Below are positions 12,801 to 23,995 of a stretch of 64,000 nt of DNA, one piece after another; the first letter of the stretch is position 1; each line of letters begins with the position of its first letter. The stretch lies in NCBI RefSeq assembly GCF_019175385.1, contig NC_083346.1, positions 84,768,543 through 84,832,542 on the forward strand. Reading direction: 5' to 3'. Source of the DNA: Lycium barbarum. Taxonomy: Eukaryota > Streptophyta > Magnoliopsida > Solanales > Solanaceae. A program made the translations under genes and the position numbers. The notes under the pieces are model-generated. The model was given only the letters and a program-made list of their open reading frames with translations. It did no database searches and was not told the DNA's origin.

Positions 12801-13871
12801 TCTGTTGTCAATGATCTCTGAAGATTTGGACTTCTGTAACTTCCAGTGTCATTCTTTTTCAGGGATGGAGATTGTGTAAGAGTATTAAGTCCTTGTTTTA
12901 TTGTAGCGCTTCCTATACCAACAACGTCACTGAGGAAAGAAGACTTGTTATGCTCTGATGGCACTTCATGGCTGGTATTACCAAAGCCTTGTATCCGACC
13001 ACCAAGAGTTTCTGTGGGAGCAGGTTTACTCTCTTCGGAAGAAAATAGAGCAGATAATGCTTCCTGTGCTGTTTCACGGACTGCTTTATTGAGTGCATCA
13101 CCCTTCAAAGGATCAGGTTGGCCCTTGTAGTGAATTAACTGGCGTATAGCCACTGAATTCCTTTGCATCTCCCTTCTGAATTCTGCACCAGATTTCCCCA
13201 CCGCATACTTGATCACTCTCAGAGCCTGCATAAAGCAGAAAGGAGTCAGACAACTTCTTCACATTCTCGAAAAACAAAACGTGATTCTCTGCAACCATCT
13301 ATGCTTTCAATTTGCTCAAGTTAACACCAAAAATTACCCCAGTATCATTTTGTTTTTATCCTTTTTTGGGTGCAAAATAGAGGTCAAATCAGCCATATCA
13401 ATCAATAAACACATGCTTCTGCATCCCAAAATTCTCTCACACAAACCCAACAAAAACCAAGATAAAGATCATCCAAAAACACCCAAAAAAAAGTAGGGAC
13501 ATGCAAAAGTAAGGAGAAGTTAAAGGTGAAGAAAGGGGTCATAAAATCCAGCAGATGAGACTGGTAACTCTAGCCAAATCGGACCATATGAATCAGAAAA
13601 TGGATTGGCTTCCAATAAAATCAGCTACTTCAGCTAAAGCAATTAAATAGAGAAGCAGTAGTACCTTTTGCTTGACAATAGGGGATTTGTGTTGGAGACG
13701 CTTGAGAATGAAGTCAGAGAATTCTTTAACAATAGAGGAATGGGAGGATCTAAGCAAGTCACAAATCTCCTCCAATTTGTAAACAGGAGTCACTTTCTCC
13801 TCATCAGAGGTGGCTCCATCGATCATCCGCGACCTCCAATATGACTCAACCGCCCTCCTGCTTGAATCCAT
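9876..13871 (-). CDS. MTV1: ENTH/VHS domain protein, MTV1 / tepsin-like adaptor accessory protein (5 exons)
   Basis: Exons on the minus strand: 13665-13871, 12494-13225, 12100-12255, 10353-11300 and 9876-9917. All introns are GT-AG and phase 0, and the join gives 694 aa. The N-terminus MDSSRRAVESYWRSRMIDG, the ENTH fold (about residues 1-135) and a second VHS-like helical domain (about 255-375) match plant MTV1 (Arabidopsis At3g16270, of similar length by memory), an ENTH protein of clathrin-coated vesicles at the trans-Golgi network needed for vacuolar sorting. Its animal relative is tepsin, an AP-4 accessory protein. The C-terminal half is disordered, with DLF, DPF and FG-type motifs. LFSGMTV (residues 470-476, at 10968-10988) fits the tepsin motif that binds the AP-4 beta ear. 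The last 13 residues, DHLAAARDPKRVI, come from a 42-bp exon that is easy to miss. The reading frame is intact. Family identity is confident; the exact orthology is inferred from remembered sequence. Confidence 0.92.
11933..11976. repeat. CT microsatellite in MTV1 intron 3
   Basis: A run of TCTCTC on the plus strand (GA on the coding strand) inside the 799-bp intron 11301-12099. The arginine/glutamate-rich minus-strand ORFs across it are artefacts of this repeat. Confidence 0.85.
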
Positions 13872-13898
13872 TCTCTCCGATCCGATCCTAAAATTGTC

Positions 13899-14180
13899 AG
13901 ATTACCCGAAATGGAAACCTAGGGTCTTTGACTCTCAAGGGTTGGGTGCGTGGGTATCGAGGATCAAGTGGATGTGGAAGCCAATACACTGCTTATTTTT
14001 TCTTCCAAATAAAAATAAAACTAGGAGCCCGTTTGGATTCAGATTACCCGAAATGGAAACCTAGGGTCTTTGACTCTCAAGGGTTGGGTGCGTGGGTATC
14101 GAGGATCAAGTGGATGTGGAAGCCAATACACTGCTTCTTTTTTCTTCCAAATAAAAATAAAACTAGGAGCCCGTTTGGAT
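13899..14180. repeat. 142-bp tandem duplication just upstream of the MTV1 start codon
   Basis: Copies run 13899-14040 and 14041-14180; I see one substitution (GCTTATTT against GCTTCTTT). The first copy begins 28 bp upstream of the ATG at 13871, so the block covers the probable 5' UTR or core promoter. The outer edge includes the first 14 bp of the neighbouring MITE (GAGCCCGTTTGGAT at 14025-14038 and again at 14167-14180), so the duplication happened after the MITE arrived. Confidence 0.9.
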
Positions 14181-14443
14181 GCTTATAAGTTGTCTATAAG
14201 GTGTTTTTAATTATTATTTTTGAGTGTTTGACTAGTCAGTTTAAAATCATTTTGTGCTTAAAATAAGCCTAAAAAATTAATTGGGTCCGTTTAGCTTAGC
14301 TTATCTAAAGAAGCTTATAAGCTGAAAACAGCTTATAAGTCAAAAAAATAAGTTATACTACCCAACTTATAATTATTTTTTTTTGGCTTATAAGTTGTTT
14401 CTAGGTTATAAGCTGGTTTTTTTAAACCCATCCAAACAGGCTC
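14167..14443. mobile_element. MITE, 277 bp, TIR GAGCCCGTTTGGATG
   Basis: The left end GAGCCCGTTTGGATG and right end CATCCAAACAGGCTC are inverted repeats with one mismatch. TAG flanks both sides (14164-14166 and 14444-14446). The interior is AT-rich and rich in palindromic AAGCTTATAAGCTG blocks, and there is no coding sequence. The CCGTTTGG-type terminus and 3-bp TSD fit a Tourist/Harbinger-like MITE; the TSD is not the usual TTA/TAA, so the superfamily is uncertain. It lies about 300 bp upstream of MTV1 and could affect its promoter. Confidence 0.65.
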
Positions 14444-14446
14444 TAG

Positions 14447-14896
14447 AAACGGAAACTTTCGTAGCTTAATTTTATTTCCTTCTCCTGCAGTTTAAAAAAG
14501 AAAAGAAACTCTCATATATATTTATGCGACGGTAAGTCATTTTATTATGGATAAAAAAGAAAATTTTAAGTTAAATTATTTTTAAAATTATGAAAATATA
14601 TCATTCATTTTAATTGAGCACTTAATTAAGGGCCTTCCTCTGTAGTCTTTTAGCCTGAGGCATTATCCTTATTATCCTCCTCCTCTTCCTTTTTTTTTTC
14701 TTCTTTTTTTTCTCTTTATCTTCACATTATCCCTCTAACAGCAATATTTTATACTCTTTAATTTCAGGATGTTAACGATAGTTTGTCTGCTAAATTTGAT
14801 GAACCGGTGTACTGGACCAACAAAACATCATCTATGTTTGGCTTCTATTTTACTTGTGGTATTAGTTGCTTAGATTTTATTGTTTCTAATAATATA
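14447..14896. other. Intergenic, no gene seen
   Basis: AT-rich sequence with a pyrimidine-rich block (about 14680-14717). The short plus-strand ORF beginning at 14783 runs into the MULE and has no domain or codon pattern that I can support. Confidence 0.5.
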
Positions 14897-16027
14897 GGTA
14901 AAAGTCATAAGCGGCCCCCTAAACTTGTCCTGAGATTCCTCGTAGACACATTAACTGAAGCTTGTTCCGATTAAACACCTACACTCTTAAAACATTGTAT
15001 CTATTAAACACTTTTTGCTGACATGATCAAAAACGTGTTCTTCACCCTCTTTAAGCGCGTGAAATGAATCCAAATAATATTTTTTTTCATATTTTCCTAT
15101 CTTATACACCTAATAATAGCCAACATAACCAAAATAATTAAAACATAAAAAAAAAAAAGATAAAAAGAGGAATTCGTCTTCCTCCTCAATCCTTCCCCTA
15201 TTCCCCTCATCTTTCTCTCTCTCCCTCCAATTCTTTTCCTCTTCTTTCTCCAATTATACTTTTGAACTCAACTCATTTCCCTTATTTTCTCTCCAAGTAA
15301 AAGAAACATTAGATTTGGGTACTATAATTTTCCCCGGTGAAATTTCATTTTTTCCGGCAAGGTTCAATCCCAACATTTATTTATAATTGTAATCTAACAA
15401 TAATAAAGCGCATCAATTAAGCAAAGTTGATTGTTAAAAAGAAATGAAGAGTTCCTTAACATAAAAAGAAAATCAGATATGGGACTCAAAAAAAATTCCG
15501 ACAAGACTCCATTTTTCCCGGCGAAATCTCATTCTTCTTCCTCGTACCAATGAAAAATGGGATGGAGAAGAAGGTTACAATTGAGAAATTGAATGAGGAA
15601 GGTAAAGTGGTTGGTTCCTACGGTGGGATTGCTACAGCTGGGGATTCTGATGGTAAAGGGAGAGGGAGGGGTTTGGGTGGGGTGGGTTCGATGGGATAGC
15701 AGGGGAAGGGTTTTGGTGGGTGGCGGCTGAGGCGGCTGGTTAGGTTAGGTTAGGTTTAGGGTTTTAATTTATTTATTTTTAACTCAATTCTTTTTTTAAT
15801 AATTTTTTGGACTAATCTGCCACATGTCGTCATTTAATTGGTCATTTTGCCACGTCACCGCAAGTGTAATACACACATTTTATATTTTTTGCTGATTGTA
15901 AAAAAAAAAAAAATGTCTAAGTGGTACAAATCCGAAGTGGTTTAGGTGTTCAATTGGAACAAGCGTCAGTTTAGGTGGCTATGAGGAATCTCAGGACAAG
16001 TTTAGAGAGCCGCTTATGACTTTTGCC
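14897..16027. mobile_element. Non-autonomous Mutator-like element, 1131 bp, 9-bp TSD
   Basis: Long terminal inverted repeats of about 85-90 bp begin GGTAAAAGTCATAAGCGG on the left and, reverse-complemented, GGCAAAAGTCATAAGCGG on the right, and continue with TAAACTTGTCCTGAGATTCC on both sides. An identical 9-bp direct repeat AATAATATA flanks the element (14888-14896 and 16028-16036). Long TIRs with a 9-bp TSD are the mark of the Mutator superfamily. No transposase is present. The interior holds a poly-A-rich part, a CT-rich part (15175-15245) and a G-rich stretch with a 49-codon ORF (15550-15699), which might be captured host sequence. Confidence 0.85.
15550..15699 (+). CDS. Short ORF inside the MULE, possible captured fragment
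   Basis: A 49-codon ORF starts ATG at 15550, reads MKNGMEKKVTIEKLNEEGKV and ends with a Gly/Arg-rich tail. It stands out as GC-richer than its AT-rich surroundings. I do not recognise it. It has no family assignment and no upstream promoter that I can see. It may be a gene fragment carried by a Pack-MULE or simply chance. Confidence 0.2.
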   Translation: MKNGMEKKVTIEKLNEEGKVVGSYGGIATAGDSDGKGRGRGLGGVGSMG

Positions 16028-16764
16028 AATAATATAATAAAAATGATGATGTTTTGGCATATGACAATAAAAATTATATTTCCAGAGAAACTTGAACAAT
16101 GATTGTTCATTTTTAAAAATAAAATTTATATATTTAAAACATATAAGAAGTAATAATACGTACTTCCTCTATATTTCACTTTATTTGGGTCGTTTGACTT
16201 GATAATAAATTTAATAAAGAAAGTAAATCTTCTAAAATTTGTGGTTTAAATATTTCATAATTTGTGTAAGGTAAATACGCACATGTAAGTTTTTACTTTT
16301 GTGGTGTAAACACATTAGAAACTTGTTTTCTTAAACATATCATCACATTTGTAATATTGTAAAAGCTCCTCATTAAAAAAAAAATCAATAAGGAAATCGT
16401 GCGTGTAATCGAAGGAATATATATGTCAAATTTTGAAGATTTTTGGAATGAATCACACTAAAAGAGTATGACTAGTACACGTATATATAACTAGTAAACA
16501 TCGCGGTTATGAATAATCTCATTAGGATTATGAAGAAAAACTAATTTTGTATACTTAAAATAACTAAGGTAGGTTGTTACACGTAAATTTTGACCGTCTC
16601 ATTTTCTCATATCATGTGTGATTTCACAAAGTAAAAGAGAAAGTCTCATTTTCTCATGTGTGATTTCACAAAGTAAAAGAGAAAGTAACAAAGAAAAAAT
16701 CATTTATTAATTTCCTTTGAATAAAGTATTCATAATTTACTTTGTTAGTTGTTTGGCAAAAATT
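16028..16764. other. Intergenic, small tandem duplication
   Basis: AT-rich sequence with no gene. A direct duplication of about 42-47 bp with CATGTGTGATTTCACAAAGT lies at 16596-16684; the second copy lacks five bases found in the first. The AATAATATA at 16028-16036 is the right TSD of the MULE. Confidence 0.5.
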
Positions 16765-17486
16765 GGGAAAATACATTAAACCCCCCCCCCCCCCCAACGT
16801 ATAGCCAGATTAATTATGACGCACCCAACCTTTGCGGGCGACCTATTACCCCACCTCCCCAGTCTTAATTTTTCAGTATTTTAATACCATTTTCGACTGA
16901 CGTGGCAAAACAAAATTATGACGAGTGAAAATGGTCCAAACGAGATATTTTAATAAAAATTAATTTTTAAAAATTAATTTATATTTTATCCTCTCACCCA
17001 CCCCCACCCTCCCTCTCTTTCACATTTCAATTGTTAAATACAATTTATTTTTCTCTTTCTTCTTCTTTCTCCTCAATCACCGCCGCCACCACCACACCGT
17101 AGCAGCAACAACAACAACAACAACAACGCAGCAGCAGTAGCAACCACCGCCGCCGCCGCCGCCACACCGCAGCAACAGTGGTAAATATAATTAATAATTA
17201 ATAATTATAATTAATAAAAGAAAAATCAAATGAAAAAAAAAAAAAAGGAAAAGTGGCAGTAGCGTGGCACCAATATGGTGGAGAGTGTGCAACACTCTCC
17301 ACTGTGCAACTGGGCTTCAATTTTTTTTTTGCCACGTCAGTCAAAAAAGGTCACTAAAATACTGAAAAATTAAGACTGGGGGGGGGGGGGGGGGGGGGTA
17401 ATAGGTCGCCCGCAAAAGTTGAGTGCGTCATAATTAATCTAGCTATACGTTTGGGGGGGGGGGGGGGGGGTTAATGTATTTTCCCC
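16765..17486. mobile_element. Non-autonomous DNA transposon with about 150-bp TIRs, 8-bp TSD
   Basis: The left arm (GGGAAAATACATTAA, a C run, then CGTATAGCCAGATTAATTAT and on to GACTGACGTGGC at about 16914) is repeated inverted on the right from about 17329 to 17486. CAAAAATT flanks both ends (16757-16764 and 17487-17494). There is no transposase. The centre has trinucleotide runs of CAA, CAG and CCG (about 17085-17180). Each arm carries one or two long C or G homopolymers. MULE-like or hAT-like origin cannot be decided from an 8-bp TSD alone. Confidence 0.75.
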
Positions 17487-17637
17487 CAAAAATTACGATA
17501 TCAATAATAGATAGATATATTATCATCTCAGTCTAAATTTCAAGTAATATAAAAACTTGAATGAATAGGTAATTCTCTTCTACTTTCCTCTTCTTTAGCC
17601 TTTTAAAGGAAAACGATCCTTACGACAGCTCTCCTCC

Positions 17638-17638
17638 T

Positions 17639-17667
<29 letters not shown>
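17638..17667. repeat. Poly-C tract of about 27 nt
   Basis: An almost uninterrupted run of C directly left of the solo LTR at 17699. Runs of 15-20 G or C also occur at about 16780, 17378 and 17452. The exact lengths are probably unreliable in any assembly. Confidence 0.8.
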
Positions 17668-17669
<2 letters not shown>

Positions 17670-17698
17670 ACCCCTCCTTATTTTTTTTTGTTCTCACC

Positions 17699-20609
17699 TG
17701 TCACGACCCAATTCGTGAATCGTGAGGGCACCCACTCTAACCCCCCTGGTGGGCGAACCCTTCCCTATTTTTAGAATTAATGTGCGGAAGATTAAATAAT
17801 ACAAGCAGTCTCAAATCATATCATAAATGTCTAAGTGCGGAAGTACAAACGAAACCCCAAGAATCTGGTCAAGTCATAGTACAAGAGCCACTACAAACTA
17901 CATAAGTCTGAATATAGAAAGTACATAAGTATCTGAAACACTATCTCGAAATAGAAAGACAGATATCATAAGAGAAGAGTTTTCCGAGTTGTGGATCTGG
18001 AACATGGCTCACCCTGGAAACTCAAATAAGAAGCCTCGGGAATCACTCACGAGGTGTTGACGTGGTTCATGTGACGAACTCTGCACTCAAAAGGAGTACA
18101 ACAAGGTAGTATCAGTACAAACAATTAGTAGGTATCACAGGCCGACAACAATTAGTTCACATATATGAAGAAAGAAATCAACAAGTAGACCTATAAGCAA
18201 TCAAGGACAGTCACTAAGCATATTCAAGTAAGACTCACAGTAATAGGAAACACAGTAGATCTCAATGGTCTACAGTCATAACCTAGGCGAAAGTCTCTAA
18301 TCCATCAAATCCATCAAGTTTTACAAAATATCACAAAATCAAGTCATAGCCTAACGTTAAGCTTCTATACCACAAGTATGACAAGTCCGCAGTAATTCTT
18401 CAAAGTAAGCCACAACATGAGTTACAACGAACGAATCTAATAAATCAATGTATGATGTGATGATGAGGAATGCAATGCAAATGAGATGAATGTCGTGCAA
18501 TGCAATGGCCAATAACTCAAACCTGTACATGCATGCTGTAAGAATTTATCGCTTCAACAGTCATGACCCATGGGGGACCTGCGGATTCCATGTACCAGTC
18601 ACTCCGTACAAAACCAGAGGTGACTTTCTACAATACTAGCCACTCCGCACAAAGCCAGAGGTGACTTTCCACAATACTAGCCACTCCGCACAAAGCCCAG
18701 AGGTGACTTTCCAGAATATTAGCCACTCCGCGCAAAGCCTAGAGGTGACTTTCATCTTTCATTTTCTTTCCATTTCAAAACCATTTTCATAACTCTTTCA
18801 TTGAACTGTTTCCACAACGCTTCATCATGAATGAATGTATGAAAGCAAGAATGAGAAATCAAATGCAATCAATGCTAATGAATATGCTATGTAGATCACA
18901 AAGAACCATAAGCCAATTCAATTCTAATGTAGTCAATGCCAAGGAATATACTATGGAGATCACAAGCACCATAAACCAACTCAATTCTTGCATGAATTAT
19001 CAAACCATCATGGAAACATATCAAATATTCAATTTCAATTACCATGATAGACCTAGCACAACCCACATCACCACAATCACATAGTCAATTACACCACATG
19101 TTAATGATTACATAAATAACGACGACAAGCCCACATAATCAGTAATCATACCAACCTAATTGGATCACAACTCCACACTATGTCCGAAGACCTAACATGT
19201 TTTCCACGTTAATATCTAACTCCTACATATGCTTCACTAATTGGAGTCTAACCGAAAGATAAACTGTAACATACCTCAAAGCCGAGCAGGTGCCACGAAC
19301 TATCCAACAAGAGCCTTCCCTTTGCGAAGAGCTTCCGAACGATCAAAGTCTAATCAACAAGTTAATCTACATTAGAAATGGAGACTAACAATACCCATAT
19401 TGCTACAATGCGATTCGAATTGAAAAAACACCTTTAAAAAAAAACCCGAGCCCACAAGGGCAAAATAGGAATTTCAAGTAAACATCGGTTACCCAACACC
19501 CAGGAAGTCAAATACCATTCCCCCAAATCACTAATTATCCTCAAATCATCATCAATTGCCTCATTAATAGAAAACTCCCAATTTAGAGAAAAATCCTAAC
19601 TTATTCCATAAACAAATTCATTGAATTTAAGAAAGATTCAACTTAGCAACTAGTTACCTCATGGATTAGAAGATTAGAATCATGAGGACTTCCCAACAAA
19701 ACCCCTTTTTAAATTGAACAAATCATAATTAGGGTTCATAACCCACCTTTCTTTAACTAAACTCTTAATACTTAGCACAGATTCCAATCCTAAATCAAAA
19801 TGAAATCACAATTAGAGTGAAGAGACTTATCCCCAAGAATATTCACTCCCAAGCTCCTCAAAATCGCCCCAAATATTGCTCTAGGTTCTTAACTTTGTGA
19901 TTGGGAAGAAAAGGTTCGAAATGGAGAAATAAAAGATCACTGATTCAGCGATTTCCGCATCTGCGAACTCGCTTCTATGCATAAAAGCTCGCACATGCGG
20001 AAACACTTAACACCTCATCCTCTCGCGTCTGTGGGCCAACTCCCGCGTAAGAAGACTCGTAGAGGCGGAACACACACCCGCGGAGACGGGACATCAGAAA
20101 CCAACAAAATCTGTTTTTTCACCAAGTTCAACCCAAATCCCAACATCCGTGTGAGACCTCCCGAATACAACCCAGACATGCATACCAATGCAACAACACG
20201 CTACGAACTCACCCATGCCCTTGGAATCCCTAAAGAAGGTCATCTTGACCCGGTCAACTCCTAAAACCACAAAAACAAGTTTCCAACCAAGGACCCAAAT
20301 CGCTTCCGAGTGCCTTCTGAATAGAACCAACCACCCCCACCAAGCTATAAACGACTCTCTGAACCTCACGGATTCGACGAAATTCCCAAATAGGTTCGTT
20401 TACCTAAAAGTCAATTATTGGTCAAAGGTTTTTTTCATTTATTCAACTTAAGGGCTTCTAAATTCCTCAAATTTCATCACGATCCTCCCAACTACCTCGG
20501 GAACCATACCACTCATCCCCGCAGGTCAAACTCACTCTAATGTGGCTAGGGGAAGGGTTAATAGGGGTAAAATGGGAAAATTGCCTAAACGACCAAACGG
20601 GTCGTTACA
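17699..20609 (-). mobile_element. Solo Ty3/gypsy LTR, antisense, 2911 bp, TSD TCACC
   Basis: The plus strand starts TGTCACGACCCAATTCGTG and ends GGGTCGTTACA; TCACC flanks both sides (17694-17698 and 20610-20614). On its own strand it runs from TGTAACGACCC to GGGTCGTGACA. There is no PBS, second LTR or coding region. Four tandem units lie at 18590-18752. It is diverged from the other LTRs in sequence but keeps the same terminal motifs, so it belongs to a different gypsy family. Confidence 0.88.
18590..18752. repeat. Four-copy tandem array of about 48-bp units in the LTR
   Basis: Units contain CACTCCGCACAAAGCC followed by AGAGGTGACTTTC. GTCACTCC/GCCACTCC and AGGTGACT can pair within each unit. 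Copies differ by a few bases. Confidence 0.8.
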
Positions 20610-20614
20610 TCACC

Positions 20615-22932
20615 TCAAACAAACCAAAGATGATATCAATTCATGTAGGTCATATGGTATTTGATAAAAACTTATTTAAAGCGAGTTTTGTTCCCGATAT
20701 CTCTAACTTGTAAGGTTTGAACCTTGGTTATTAGATTAATACTTCATTACATTATTAGTTAATAATTACCAAGATTTGTTTGGCAAAGGATAAATTGTAA
20801 GCCAATTTTTGTATGCTACTTGTCCTATGGAAGACAATTTAGTGATATTCTCGTAATAAGTCTTTCATTTGTTCAAGTTAAAAGGTGCATGAAAAAAAAG
20901 CTGAAAACTGTAGAGCTTGTGTTGTTGGCAAAGAAACCAAAGTGCTCTTTCAGAAATTAAAACGGACACTCCAATGAAAGAAAGCTCGAGTATTGTTATT
21001 TGGGTGAAAGCCTATTCAAATATAAAGTATTTTCAGAAGTTCTACAAAAATTCTCCGATAAAATCATTTTTGAAAAGCTAATAGAACTACACCTCCTTCC
21101 CAACATGATTGAGGGGTGAACCTTATATTAGTTTCAACAAATAGTTATGGATCTTTGTTCTAATAAATAGTAGCATGATTTTCTATTCTTTCTTCCTTTT
21201 TTTGTTTCCTTTTCTTTTTCACTCCTACCCATCACTTATCCAACAAATGAATTCACATAGGAATTTTTTCAAAAAAAAATTCTTAGAAAATCAGACTAAA
21301 CATCCTTAAGTTACTCCATCGCATAAAATCCATACATATAAATCCCACAAAAAGGTAGATTTTTCAAAAATTCAATTGAAAGTGAAAAGAGAGTACAATA
21401 TTAGATTATTAAGTGAACTAATATGCCAGACCCCATATGCATGAAGTACAAAATACTATTATGGATTAATTACAATTTACATGTAACAAAACATGAAAAT
21501 ACCAAAAAATGTTTGAGCGGGAGAATTCAATGCTGCCATCTCCACCTTTCTGCCTCTATCGCCGTAATCACTTCTGTCATCTTCATGATCGCATTGTATA
21601 AAGTTGCCATTGTTTTTGTCCATTTGAGATCTTCCCTCATTTACGTTCCTTCGATCCGATTTTGCAATTTCCCTTTCTTGATATCTTTTTCTTTCTTTAC
21701 TGTGTAGTTAAAGCATCTCCTTCAAAATTTGAGACTTCTCTTCTGCTTCTATTTGTAAATGGGAGGGTATGATATATGTGTGAACTTCAAAGAGAGGACG
21801 TAAAGGTTCTTTATGGGGAGGAAAGTATGAGGATGAAAGCAAAAATTAATCCTCCATTTGTCACTGCATTCAAGTCCATAAGAATTAATGTTTCCATTTC
21901 CTTCATCAAACTGATTGTTAGTGGTCATTCATTCTAATATTAATTATCCTTTACCTCATCTGAGTTGGCCATTGTAATTCTTAACTGCTTAGTCTATAGC
22001 TAGTTGCAGAAATGAACAAAAAAATGATAAAAATGCCAAAAAAAGGAGAAAAAGGATAAATGCAAATGCTGTCCATAAAGAGGTGTCATATCACCTTGTC
22101 TATGCCTAGCTTTATATTATATATAGATTTCGAACAAAATAACCGGGGTAAAAAATGTTGATATATGGTAATTAATCAATTTGTTTCTAGATAAATTTAA
22201 AATTTAGCTAGTATAATTTTATACTAGCTTTTTTTTTCGGATGCAGTGTCGTAAAATGGAATTATCCAAAATCTCTAGTTATGTAATTACAATGGATATT
22301 CCACATTACTTTAATAGTTCTATTCCTATTGAACTTTATAAGACTACGCGGAATAAAAACAAGTCAATTAACACTTTAAATCTAACATCCCCTGCTTTTT
22401 TACCTCTTCTTTTAAGTTTAACATCCTTAGGTAACAGGTTTTAAAACCGATGTTAACGACTGTCACTTTTAAGAAAATTGAAAGGACAAAGAATAATGAT
22501 AACTTAGAAGAGATGTAATTTCTGTTGACCTCATAAAACAAATTAGAAAAGAAAAGAAGAGAAAAATAATAAAATAGAAGAGAAGTTAAGACAACACAGG
22601 TCATAAATATGCAACAGTTTGTTATTATTGGCTGTTAGGGGGTGTATAGCAAACTCACAACTCACGGTATCGATTAGCGGAACGATTGACATGTAATAAA
22701 GTCATGTAAATTAAAATATTGGGGAGATAATACTTTTATTCCCCGAGTTATCGTGTTATTTTAATTTTGATTCCTATAGTATTTGATTGAACACTTACGA
22801 ATTATGATCTTCAATTAGTGTGTGCTATTTTGATCCAATAACTAACGAATCATTAAACTAAATGGAGTGTTTATTGTTAGCAAGGACACTTCGAACATAA
22901 TAGATACAAGTTTCAGTGCTAAAGAAGATATT
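20615..22932. other. Intergenic, no gene supported
   Basis: AT-rich sequence of 2.3 kb. A 94-codon plus-strand ORF at 21423-21707 shows no domain or homologue that I recognise. A repeat shared with 61417-61505 lies at 22036-22125. No exon signals stood out. Confidence 0.5.
22036..22125 (+). repeat. Dispersed repeat end, hairpin plus CTAG, copy 1
   Basis: Sequence with GGAGAAAAAGGATAAATG and then AGGTGTCATATCACCT, TATGCCTAGCTTTATA. The 5-bp stem AGGTG/CACCT followed about 10 nt later by CTAG resembles a Helitron 3' end. The second copy is at 61417-61505. The 5' boundaries are not defined. Confidence 0.45.
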
Positions 22933-22957
22933 TATATACACACGTCGGTGATTTAAT

Positions 22958-23995
22958 GTGGTCCTGATTCCTAAGAAAGAGATGGTACAAAGTTATTCAG
23001 ATTTAAGGCCAATAAGTCTGAGTAACTTCATTAATAAAGTCTTATCCAGAGTTCTGCAAGACAGGTTAGAGAAGGTCCTTCCTACTCTAATCTCTCCTCA
23101 TCAGGCTGGTTTTGTGAAGGCTAGGAGTATAATTGAAAATGTCACACAAGAAATTGTCACAGATATTAGGAAGAGGGGCAAACCAGCTAATGTGGTCCTA
23201 AAGCTAGATATGACAAAGGCATATGATAGAGTTTCCTGGAGTTTTTTGACAAAAGTGCTAAATCAGATGGGATTTTCAGAAGGGTTCATTGATAAGATAT
23301 GGAGACTGGTAGAAAACAACTGGTATTCAATTTTGTTTAATGGCAAAGCTACAGGTTTCTTTCACTCCACAAGGGGAGCCAAACAAGGTGATCCTTTGTC
23401 ACCAGCCTTGTTTATATTGACAGCAGAAGTGCTTTCAAGGGCACTGAACTCATTGCATGACAACAGTTTGTATGTGGGGTATGGATTGCCTAAATGGAGT
23501 GCCAACATCAATCATCTTGCATATGCAGATGATACCATAATATTTGCATTTGCTGAGAGGAATTCCTTAAAGATGATCATGGATATTCTTAGAGACTATG
23601 AAGCTATATCAGGTCAACTGATTAATATTGAAAAAAGTGCCTTCTACATGTACCATAAAGTGGCAGAAAGAGTGATGCAGGATGTGCAGCAGGTGACATG
23701 TTTCACAAAGGGACAATTCCCTTTCAAGTACTTAGGGTGTCCCATTTTTCATGCTAGAAGGAAGAAAGTCTACTACCAAGATCTCATCAAGAAAGTGAAG
23801 GATAAATTGCAGAGTTGGAAGGGCAAGTTGCTGTCATATGGTGGTAAGGCTGTGTTGATAGGGAGTGTTCTTCAAAGTGTGCCAGTGTATGTGCTATCTG
23901 CTGTAGTACCTACTAAATACACTCTAAATGAACTCCATAGGATCTTTGCTAGGTTTTTCTAGAGAATAAGGAAGAGGATAAAAGCAAACACTGGG
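22958..23995 (+). pseudogene. LINE reverse transcriptase domain, first fragment
   Basis: A 334-codon open frame from the truncation point, where the fingers motif VVLIPKKE reads directly, to a stop at 23960-23962. Visible RT blocks are DLRPISLSNFINKVLSR, HQAGFVKARSI, LKLDMTKAYDRVSW, GAKQGDPLSPALF and the catalytic AYADDTIIF (about 23520-23545), then thumb-region sequence. It belongs to the plant L1 group. The frame is lost at about 23960 by a nonsense change and a 1-nt shift, shortly before the gypsy insertion. The same protein resumes at 37235 in another reading frame. There is no start codon or promoter, so it is not expressed from its own 5' end. Confidence 0.88.

Noticed and set aside
16160..16210. 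TACTTCCTCTATATTTCAC as a Stowaway MITE end
   Set aside because: It resembles the CTCCCTCCGT-type terminus, but I found no matching inverted end or TA duplication nearby.
21423..21707. 94-codon plus-strand ORF
   Set aside because: Hydrophobic, AT-driven composition; no recognisable domain, no homologue known to me, no clear promoter or splice signals.
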